DNA from: Nitrososphaerota archaeon | Lineage (GTDB): Archaea > Thermoproteota > Nitrososphaeria > Nitrososphaerales > Nitrosopumilaceae | NCBI GenBank assembly: GCA_002730325.1 | Contig: PBZV01000036.1 | Span: 1 to 5,284, forward strand | Direction: 5' to 3' | DNA: 5,284 nucleotides | Part shown: positions 1 through 5,284 of the stretch, one piece after another | Layout: every line of letters begins with the position of its first letter | Position numbering within the stretch: the first letter of the stretch is position 1 | Translations under genes and position numbers: made by a program | Notes under the pieces: model-generated | Database searches by the model: none | What the model saw: the letters and a program-made list of their open reading frames with translations, nothing else | What the model was told of the DNA's origin: nothing

Positions 1-302
1 CCTGCCATTACCATTGATGTATCAAATTCGCCAGTTGGACCATCATCTGCAGTTCCTGCTGAGAATGTGTGTGCTGCAGAATCAGTGTTTGAGAATATTA
101 CTACTCCACCAAGATCTACTGTTGCAGTTCCTGGAATGAAACAACCATTGGTTACTGCTTCACATCCTGGAGATCCAGAACCTTGTGCTGGTACAACTAT
201 TACTTCTGAATAATCTACAGTATCTTCTCCTGCCATTGTAATCGAATACATGATGAGTCCTAGTCCAACAATCATTCCAAGAATAACAAATTTTGAAACC
301 AC
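1..302 (-). CDS. Plastocyanin-like type-1 copper (cupredoxin) protein, membrane-anchored, C-terminus cut off by window edge
   Basis: The minus strand is open from a GTG start at 302-300 to the left edge, giving 100 complete codons. An in-frame TGA lies just upstream (308-306), so the start must be this GTG or later. Residues about 5-23 (FVILGMIVGLGLIMYSITM) form one hydrophobic signal or anchor segment, so the rest should face the outside of the cell. The following region has a Cys pair (C47, C54), the strand motif TVDLGGVVIF (61-70), then SNTDSAAHTFSAGT (71-84), typical of plastocyanin/azurin-type domains. H78 is the probable first copper ligand. The remaining Cys, His and Met ligands would lie past position 1 and cannot be seen. 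The paired cysteines resemble those in the copper proteins abundant in ammonia-oxidising archaea, where they are thought to carry electrons in the copper-based respiratory chain. The partner is unknown. No frame damage is visible. Confidence 0.88.
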   Translation of the reverse strand, partial: MVSKFVILGMIVGLGLIMYSITMAGEDTVDYSEVIVVPAQGSGSPGCEAVTNGCFIPGTATVDLGGVVIFSNTDSAAHTFSAGTADDGPTGEFDTSMVMA

Positions 303-320
303 AATTCAATATTGTTTCTG

Positions 321-330
321 AATTAGTTAA
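321..330 (-). promoter_or_regulatory. Weak TATA-like element for the copper-protein gene
   Basis: On the minus strand the sequence TTAACTAATT begins 28 bases before the GTG at 302. That is the spacing expected for an archaeal TATA box serving a leaderless transcript. The match to the TATA consensus is only moderate, and the surroundings are AT-rich. Confidence 0.35.
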
Positions 331-398
331 GACTGTCTACTTTTTGAATTGTTTTTGAACTGAGAAAATTGAAATTAAGATACTTGAGACTTACTTTT

Positions 399-602
399 CT
401 ATTTTGAACCCATTCTACTAGCTTCGCCACTTTTTGTATTTACAAATTGGTCTAGTGCCTCTTCTTCTGTAATTTCTCGTAATTGTGATTGAACATTTTT
501 AACAGACTCAAGTGAATCAGACATTTTTGAAAGACAATTTTTCATTTGTTCTGCAGAATGTTCTTCTACTTTATTTTTACATTCAAAGCAAATTTCAGAC
601 AT
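399..602 (-). CDS. Small hypothetical protein with Cys-Cys-His-Cys pattern (67 aa), possible zinc-binding
   Basis: I do not recognise a named family. I chose the ATG at 602-600 (MSEICFECKNKVEEH) over the in-frame ATG at 614. A TTAATTAA element starts 32 bases before 602 but only 20 before 614, and the longer form just adds MFII. The protein is 67 residues, hydrophilic and charged, with no signal peptide or membrane segment, so it is probably cytoplasmic. C5, C8, H15 and C23 give the spacing C-x2-C-x6-H-x7-C, which could bind one zinc ion. Residues about 25-50 are predicted helical by eye and the C-terminus looks flexible. It shares strand with the copper-protein gene (97 bases downstream), but that gene seems to have its own promoter. 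It is probably a real lineage-specific gene, because the codon use resembles its neighbours and a promoter-like element is suitably placed. Its function is unknown. Confidence 0.6.
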   Translation of the reverse strand: MSEICFECKNKVEEHSAEQMKNCLSKMSDSLESVKNVQSQLREITEEEALDQFVNTKSGEASRMGSK

Positions 603-626
603 TATAATGAACACATTCAGTCTCGC

Positions 627-634
627 TTAATTAA
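627..634 (-). promoter_or_regulatory. TATA-like element for the 67-aa protein gene
   Basis: The palindromic TTAATTAA starts 32 bases before the ATG at 602 on the minus strand, compatible with leaderless transcription from that start. It lies in the 172-base divergent region 603-774. I see no tRNA, hairpin RNA or other gene in that region, only this element and the plus-strand TATA box near 745. Confidence 0.45.
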
Positions 635-739
635 CTTATTTGCTAATTTGAATAATTGTTTTAATATCGTTAAATGGTATGAGGCGGTAATTAATTCCAA
701 AAAACTAAAAAAATTCTTTGAATCAAACTAATCATAATT

Positions 740-750
740 TTTAATATATT
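740..750 (+). promoter_or_regulatory. TATA box of the glutamine amidotransferase gene
   Basis: TTTAATATATT begins 35 bases before the TTG start at 775, with its centre 30 bases upstream. The same 11 bases recur at 1465-1475 before the next gene at almost the same distance. No ribosome binding site lies between this element and 775, which suggests a leaderless or nearly leaderless mRNA. Confidence 0.7.
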
Positions 751-774
751 AATCCCCACTCATGATACATTTTA

Positions 775-1458
775 TTGTCTGATGTATTACTCATCCAAAA
801 TACTAGAATAGAAGGGTCTGGTTATCTTGGTGAACTTCTAACATATGATGGATTCCACATTACATCTGTGAATGCAAAATATGAAGAATTACCTGACAAA
901 GATTTTTCACTAGTTGTAATATTGGGTGCACCTGAAAGTGCTAATGATGATTTTGATTATCTTCAAGCAGAACAAAAATTAATCAAAAACACTGTTGAAA
1001 AAAATATACCTGTTCTTGGAATTTGCCTTGGTTCTCAATTAATTGCTAAAACTTTTGGTGCATCTGTTTACTCTGGTCCAAAAAATGAGATTGGATTTTA
1101 TCATGATTTGAAAGTCGAAAATAATTCATCTCTTTTTTCAGGTTTGAATAACCCATTTTCTGTATTTCATTGGCATGGTGATACCTTTGATTTACCTGAA
1201 GGTGCTACAAGATTAGTCTCATCTGAGAATTATCTAAATCAAGCATTTCAGTACAAAAGTGCAGTTGGATTGCAATTTCATTTGGAAGTAAATGAAGAAA
1301 TGGTAAATTTGTGGCTTGATAATACTGAAGAAAAATTACAACAAATCCCTTACATAGATCCTCAAAAAATTCGTTCAGAAATTAATGATAATATTATGAC
1401 CGTAAAATCAAACATGGAAATTTTTTACAAGAATTTCAAATCATCATTCAATCTTTGA
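775..1458 (+). CDS. Stand-alone class-I glutamine amidotransferase-like protein (GMP synthase glutaminase-type fold)
   Basis: The start is TTG. An in-frame TGA at 763-765 and the lack of any in-frame ATG before residue 176 leave little choice, and the first strand of the fold (VLLIQN, residues 4-9) begins at once. The 227 residues carry a full class-I GATase triad: nucleophile C84 in GICLGSQL, H169 and E171 in LQFHLEV. The segment FHWHGDTFDLPEGATRL (131-147) is typical of COG0518-type domains. The usual GGP loop reads GAPES (51-55), so one oxyanion-loop glycine is alanine. Residues about 172-227 form a helical tail longer than a minimal glutaminase domain. No synthetase domain is fused or adjacent. 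The family releases ammonia from glutamine or cleaves gamma-glutamyl bonds; the true substrate and acceptor here cannot be told. It is probably soluble and cytoplasmic. It ends 42 bases before the synthetase gene, with no terminator between, so readthrough is possible. Confidence 0.87.
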   Translation: MSDVLLIQNTRIEGSGYLGELLTYDGFHITSVNAKYEELPDKDFSLVVILGAPESANDDFDYLQAEQKLIKNTVEKNIPVLGICLGSQLIAKTFGASVYSGPKNEIGFYHDLKVENNSSLFSGLNNPFSVFHWHGDTFDLPEGATRLVSSENYLNQAFQYKSAVGLQFHLEVNEEMVNLWLDNTEEKLQQIPYIDPQKIRSEINDNIMTVKSNMEIFYKNFKSSFNL

Positions 1459-1464
1459 CCAAAG

Positions 1465-1475
1465 TTTAATATATT
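1465..1475 (+). promoter_or_regulatory. TATA box of the acyl-CoA synthetase gene
   Basis: TTTAATATATT is identical to the element at 740-750. It begins 36 bases before ATG 1501, against 35 bases for the amidotransferase gene. It overlaps the alternative TTG codon at 1474-1476, which argues against that codon as the start. A short inverted repeat, CTTTG-AC-CAAAG (1453-1464), abuts it on the upstream side where the TFB-recognition element would lie. Confidence 0.72.
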
Positions 1476-1500
1476 GAGTTTTGATTTCATCGATCGAACG

Positions 1501-3618
1501 ATGGTCGCTGTAAATAAAATTTTTGAAGAAACTATCCAAACCGATCATAAAGTAATTACCGAAGAATTATCTAAATCTATTCTCAAATCTTACGGAGTAA
1601 AAGTTCCACCTTATGCACTAGCTACTTCTGTAGAAGATGCAGCAAAACAAGCAAAGAAAATTGGCTTTCCTTTAGTAATGAAAGTAGTATCTCCACAAAT
1701 TTTACACAAGACTGATGTTGGTGGAGTTAAAGTTGGAATTGACAATATTGCTGATGTAAAAAAGACATTCACTGACATGTATGGTAGACTTTCTAAAAAG
1801 AAAGGTGTTGACGTAAAAGGAATCCTTCTTGAAAAGATGGTTCCAAAAGGTGTTGAATTAATTGTAGGTATTCAAAATGATCCACAATTTGGCCCAATGA
1901 TTATGGCTGGAATGGGAGGTGTAATGACTGAAGTCTTCAAGGATGTTGCATTTAGAATGCTTCCAATTACTACCTCTGATGCAAAATCTATGTTAAACGA
2001 ACTCAAAGGTTCCAAACTTCTCAAAGGTTTCAGAGGAAGTGAACCAATTGATCTTAACATGGCAGCAAAAATGTTAGTTGACATTGGAAAATTAGGTGTA
2101 GAAAATGCCAATTACATTAACAGTATTGACTTTAACCCTGTAATTGTTTATCCCAAATCACATTTTGTAGTTGATGCAAAAATTATTCTAAATAATGAAT
2201 TAAAAATTAATTCCATCTCAAAAGCAAAACCAAACATTACATCTATGGAGTCATTCTTTACTCCAAAATCTGTTGCACTAGTTGGTGCATCTGCAACCCC
2301 TGGAAAGATTGGTAATTCAGTTTTAGATGCACTTGGAAAACAAGATTACAAAGGTAAAGTATTTCCAATTAATCCTAAACAAGAATCTATTTTAGGAATC
2401 AAATGTTATCCTTCCTTAGACGCAATAGATGAAAAGGTTGATCTGGTTGTTGTCTGTATTGATCTTGCATTCTGTGGACCTATTATGAAGACATGTGCTG
2501 AGAAAGGAATTCACAATGTTGTAATTGTTTCAGGTGGCGGTAAAGAACTTGGCGGTGATAGAGCTGCAATGGAAGCTGAAGTTAAAGAATTATCCTTAAA
2601 ACACAAAATTCGTGTGGTTGGTCCAAACTGTATTGGCATGTTCAATGCTGCAAATCGTCTTGACTGTGCATTCCAAGGACAAGAAAGAATGGTTCGTTCA
2701 AAATTAGGAAATGTTGCATTTTTCTCACAAAGTGGAACTATGGGAATTAGTATGTTAGAAAGTGCAGATGTATTTGGTTTATCAAAAATGATTAGTTTTG
2801 GTAACCGTTCTGATGTTGATGAAGCAGATATGATTTGGTATGCTGCAAATGATCCTCAAACTAAAGTAATTGGATTGTATGTTGAAGGATTTGGTGATGG
2901 CAGAAAATTCATCAATACTGCTAAACGTGTAATGAAACAAACAAAGAAACCAATCGTAATTTGGAAGAGTGGAAGAACTGCTGCAGGTGCAAAACAAGCA
3001 GCATCTCATACTGGTTCCCTTGGAGGCTCAAATGCAATGATTATGGGTGCATTCAAACAAGCAGGAATTATTTCCGTTGATAGTTATCAAGAATTAGTTG
3101 GTGTCTTAAAGGCACTAGCATGGCAACCTCATGCAAATGGTAATCGTGTTGCTATGACTAGTAATGGAGCTGGCCCAATGATTGGTGGAATTGATCAATT
3201 AGAAAAATTAGGTCTTGCAATAGGAAAATTATCTCCTAAGACAATCAAAAAAATTAAGGAACATTTCCCACCCACTGTACCAATTCATAATGGCAATCCA
3301 GCAGATGTTGGTGGTGGTGCAACTGCAGATGATTATAAATTCGTCATTGAACAATTCATAAACGAAAAAAATGTTGATATTGCTATGCCATGGTTTGTTT
3401 TCCAAGACGATCCACTTGAAGAAACAATTATTGGTTATCTAGATGAGTTATCCAAAAAAGGAATTAAACCAATTTTGGCTGGTGGAAATGGTGGCCCATA
3501 TACTGAAAAAATGATTAAATTAATTGAGGCACATAATGTTCCAGTTTACAGTGACCTTCGAACTTGGGTTGCAGCAGCATCTGCATTAGCTCAATGGGGC
3601 AAAGTACGCGGAAAATAG
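1501..3618 (+). CDS. 3-hydroxypropionyl-CoA synthetase, ADP-forming (fused beta-alpha acyl-CoA synthetase)
   Basis: This 705-residue enzyme of the NDP-forming acyl-CoA synthetase superfamily likely makes 3-hydroxypropionyl-CoA from 3-hydroxypropionate, CoA and ATP, giving ADP and phosphate in the 3HP/4HB cycle. The ATP-grasp (beta) part comes first (about 15-225), with H69 in [32 protein letters not shown] (137-155) and DFNPV (210-214). Next are the CoA-binding Rossmann domain (about 250-345, [14 protein letters not shown]), the flavodoxin-like domain with FSQSGTMG (408-415), and the phospho-histidine motif SHTGS with H503. E462 lies 41 residues before H503, as in characterised ADP-forming acetyl-CoA synthetases. 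Both histidines needed for phosphate relay are therefore present. I start at ATG 1501 because the TTG at 1474 lies inside the TATA box. The hydratase gene 36 bases downstream supports 3-hydroxypropionate over 4-hydroxybutyrate, as in Nmar_1309 of N. maritimus. Sequence alone cannot exclude 4-hydroxybutyrate or acetate as substrate. The ADP-forming mechanism costs less energy than the AMP-forming enzymes of Sulfolobales. Confidence 0.87.
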   Translation: MVAVNKIFEETIQTDHKVITEELSKSILKSYGVKVPPYALATSVEDAAKQAKKIGFPLVMKVVSPQILHKTDVGGVKVGIDNIADVKKTFTDMYGRLSKKKGVDVKGILLEKMVPKGVELIVGIQNDPQFGPMIMAGMGGVMTEVFKDVAFRMLPITTSDAKSMLNELKGSKLLKGFRGSEPIDLNMAAKMLVDIGKLGVENANYINSIDFNPVIVYPKSHFVVDAKIILNNELKINSISKAKPNITSMESFFTPKSVALVGASATPGKIGNSVLDALGKQDYKGKVFPINPKQESILGIKCYPSLDAIDEKVDLVVVCIDLAFCGPIMKTCAEKGIHNVVIVSGGGKELGGDRAAMEAEVKELSLKHKIRVVGPNCIGMFNAANRLDCAFQGQERMVRSKLGNVAFFSQSGTMGISMLESADVFGLSKMISFGNRSDVDEADMIWYAANDPQTKVIGLYVEGFGDGRKFINTAKRVMKQTKKPIVIWKSGRTAAGAKQAASHTGSLGGSNAMIMGAFKQAGIISVDSYQELVGVLKALAWQPHANGNRVAMTSNGAGPMIGGIDQLEKLGLAIGKLSPKTIKKIKEHFPPTVPIHNGNPADVGGGATADDYKFVIEQFINEKNVDIAMPWFVFQDDPLEETIIGYLDELSKKGIKPILAGGNGGPYTEKMIKLIEAHNVPVYSDLRTWVAAASALAQWGKVRGK

Positions 3619-4416
<798 letters not shown>

Positions 4417-4432
4417 CTATTTCCAATTCCTA

Positions 4433-4451
4433 CTTATTTTATTATTTTTGT
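4433..4451 (+). terminator. T-rich archaeal-type terminator after the hydratase gene
   Basis: The stretch TTATTTTATTATTTTTG begins about 17 bases after the hydratase stop codon and has no stem-loop. Archaeal RNA polymerase ends transcription at such oligo-T tracts. More T runs (T6 at 4483-4488, T7 at 4492-4498) follow before the next gene and could serve as backup. It would end the carbon-fixation transcript. Confidence 0.5.
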
Positions 4452-4470
4452 CTTGCACTGCAAACTCATC

Positions 4471-4478
4471 TATTATAT
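4471..4478 (+). promoter_or_regulatory. TATA box of the winged-helix regulator gene
   Basis: TATTATAT starts 30 bases before ATG 4501, matching a leaderless transcript beginning at that ATG. This decides the start in favour of 4501 over the TTG at 4453, which lies upstream of the promoter element. Confidence 0.6.
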
Positions 4479-4500
4479 CTTATTTTTTCAATTTTTTTAC

Positions 4501-4836
4501 ATGCAAGAATTAATTCAAACAAGAAAAATAATGGAGGATGATAGAAAGCAAATTATTTTACAAGTACTTGCTGACAAATATTGTAAACATATTCTCCATA
4601 GTACAATTGAATCACCAAAATCTGCTATGGCCTTGTCAAAAGATGAAAAAATTCCTATAAGTACAGTCTATAGACGATTACAAACTCTCTTTGATGCAAA
4701 ATTACTTGCAATTTCAGGATCAATTAATTCTGATGGAAAAAAGTTCTTTCTGTACAAAAGTAAAGTGAAAGCAATTTCCATTAAATGTGATCTAAATAAC
4801 ACAACAATTGAAGTTGAGCCTAACCTCAGTGCCTGA
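4501..4836 (+). CDS. Small winged-helix DNA-binding protein (ArsR/TrmB-like regulator, 111 aa)
   Basis: The ATG at 4501 gives MQELIQTRKIMEDDRKQ. The frame is open further upstream to TTG 4453, but that region encodes a hydrophobic AT-rich stretch containing the TATA box, so I reject it. ATG 4531 (MEDDRKQ) is a weaker alternative. Residues about 15-35 form a first helix (RKQIILQVLADKYCKHILH), about 40-48 a second, and 52-66 the likely recognition helix (PISTVYRRLQTLFDA). A beta wing follows at about 68-86 (LLAISGSINSDGKKFFLY). This is the winged helix-turn-helix plan of the many small ArsR/TrmB-like regulators in ammonia-oxidising archaea. There is no ligand-binding domain and no metal-binding Cys pair of the ArsR type, only C28 and C96 far apart. 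Its targets are unknown; the adjacent carbon-fixation genes are a guess from position. A T-rich terminator separates it from the hydratase gene. Confidence 0.78.
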   Translation: MQELIQTRKIMEDDRKQIILQVLADKYCKHILHSTIESPKSAMALSKDEKIPISTVYRRLQTLFDAKLLAISGSINSDGKKFFLYKSKVKAISIKCDLNNTTIEVEPNLSA

Positions 4837-4844
4837 TTTGATAA

Positions 4845-4856
4845 TTAACTTATATT
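4845..4856 (+). promoter_or_regulatory. Candidate TATA region of the ribbon-helix-helix gene
   Basis: TTAACTTATATT starts 27 bases before ATG 4872. The best TATA-like core (TTATATT from 4850) is only 22 bases from that ATG, closer than for the other genes here. The transcription start, and so the translation start, is less certain for this gene. Confidence 0.35.
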
Positions 4857-4871
4857 CATTGGATTTGGAAC

Positions 4872-5284
4872 ATGAATGAAAAGTTGACTACAAAAAGGCA
4901 AATGCATACTCAAAAAAAATACCCTACTAGAAGTATTACCTATAGACTTCCTGAAAAATTAATTAATGAATTAGAAACTGAGGCTGCACAAAAAAGTATT
5001 TCTCAAAATGTTCTAGTTAAACAAATTCTAGAAAAATATATTGAATGGGATAGATTTTCTGACAAAATTGGAATGGTTCCTGTTCCAAAAGGAATCTTAC
5101 AATCTTTGGGTGATGAATTAGATGGAAAAGATATTGATGAAGTAATTAATTTGATCTTTCCTATGATTAAAGACACTGTCATGTTCATCAAAGGAGGTTA
5201 TGACATTAAACGATGTCTTGAAACATTAGAAGATTACATGCAAGCATCTGGTATGAAGTCTGATCATAGAATTGAAGGTGATAT
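4872..5284 (+). CDS. Ribbon-helix-helix DNA-binding protein with C-terminal extension, 3' end cut off by window edge
   Basis: The frame is open from ATG 4872 to the right edge, 137 complete codons with no stop; an in-frame TAA lies at 4842-4844. After a basic N-terminus (MNEKLTTKRQMHTQKK), residues 20-59 fit a CopG/Arc-like ribbon-helix-helix: strand RSITYRL (20-26), helix A from P27 to about 40, a turn at S42-S44, and helix B about 45-58 (NVLVKQILEKYIEW). The rest (60-137) is an additional mixed domain with PVPKGILQSLGDEL (70-83), a hydrophobic stretch VINLIFPMIKDTVMFI (91-106) and YDIKRCLETLEDYMQ (110-124). It is not a standard antitoxin tail, and no toxin gene is visible. The protein resembles RHH-plus-extension proteins I associate with ammonia-oxidising archaea, but I cannot name the family. 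The start could instead be TTG 4884 or ATG 4902, since the nearest TATA core is close to 4872. Its role is presumably transcriptional; targets are unknown. Confidence 0.72.
   Translation, partial: MNEKLTTKRQMHTQKKYPTRSITYRLPEKLINELETEAAQKSISQNVLVKQILEKYIEWDRFSDKIGMVPVPKGILQSLGDELDGKDIDEVINLIFPMIKDTVMFIKGGYDIKRCLETLEDYMQASGMKSDHRIEGD

Noticed and set aside
546..731. Plus-strand open frame of 61 codons in the divergent intergenic region
   Set aside because: It begins antisense to the 67-residue protein gene, has low-complexity Phe/Asn/Lys-rich composition from AT-rich DNA, and has no promoter-like element suitably placed for its start.
615..739. Possible small RNA in the divergent intergenic region (TTTTAATATCG near 659-669 could act as a promoter)
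   Set aside because: There is no stable stem-loop, GC-rich segment or tRNA-like pattern by eye; the TATA-like core is expected by chance in such AT-rich DNA.
762..782. Six-codon mini-ORF (ATG 762 to TGA 782) overlapping the amidotransferase start, possible regulatory upstream ORF
   Set aside because: With the TATA box at 740-750 the transcript should begin after 762, so this ATG would probably not be in the mRNA.
1872..2111. Minus-strand open frame inside the synthetase gene
   Set aside because: It is a shadow of the well-supported synthetase coding frame, with no domain pattern and no promoter.
2782..3009. Second minus-strand open frame inside the synthetase gene
   Set aside because: It is antisense to the phospho-histidine domain region; its Cys/Ser-rich composition is a by-product of the sense codons.
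4453..4500. Extended N-terminus of the winged-helix protein from TTG 4453
   Set aside because: The extra 16 residues are an AT-rich hydrophobic stretch covering the TATA box at 4471; ATG 4501 has ideal leaderless spacing.
5003..5191. Minus-strand 62-codon frame near the right edge
   Set aside because: It lies wholly opposite the ribbon-helix-helix gene, whose frame has clear domain structure.
4872..5284. Toxin-antitoxin module, with the RHH protein as antitoxin
   Set aside because: The RHH protein has a long extra domain and the upstream neighbour is a winged-helix protein, not a toxin. Nothing downstream is visible to support a module.

Overview
The window looks like chromosome of an ammonia-oxidising archaeon of the Nitrosopumilus type (Nitrososphaerota, formerly Thaumarchaeota). 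It is AT-rich with strongly A/T-ending codons. No gene has a clear Shine-Dalgarno sequence. Nearly every gene has an archaeal TATA-like element about 25-35 bases before its start, as expected for leaderless transcripts. The content fits: a membrane-anchored plastocyanin-like copper protein and two consecutive enzymes of the thaumarchaeal 3-hydroxypropionate/4-hydroxybutyrate (3HP/4HB) carbon-fixation cycle. The genus is inferred; no search was run.

Layout: Positions 1-302 (minus strand) hold the N-terminal part of an exported type-1 copper (cupredoxin) protein that runs off the left edge. Positions 399-602 (minus) encode a 67-residue protein with a Cys-Cys-His-Cys pattern. A divergent intergenic region of about 170 bases follows. 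The plus strand then carries a stand-alone class-I glutamine amidotransferase (775-1458, TTG start), a fused ADP-forming acyl-CoA synthetase (1501-3618), and an enoyl-CoA hydratase/3-hydroxyacyl-CoA dehydratase (3655-4416). Next come a small winged-helix regulator (4501-4836) and a ribbon-helix-helix protein (4872 to the right edge, cut off). There are no RNA genes, mobile elements, CRISPR arrays or gene deserts over 300 bases.

How the genes work together: The synthetase should convert 3-hydroxypropionate, CoA and ATP to 3-hydroxypropionyl-CoA, ADP and phosphate. The crotonase-family enzyme should dehydrate that product to acryloyl-CoA, and may also hydrate crotonyl-CoA in the 4HB half of the cycle. 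This pair matches the characterised Nitrosopumilus maritimus genes Nmar_1309 and Nmar_1308. The amidotransferase directly upstream shares an 11-base TATA element with the synthetase gene but has no obvious biochemical link. The two DNA-binding proteins downstream are candidate local regulators by position only.

The most useful results are a corrected start for the synthetase (ATG 1501, not the upstream TTG inside the TATA box), a corrected start for the winged-helix gene (ATG 4501), and two edge-truncated genes (plastocyanin-like and ribbon-helix-helix). I see no convincing new multi-gene system; the core is a known pathway with some uncharacterised neighbours.
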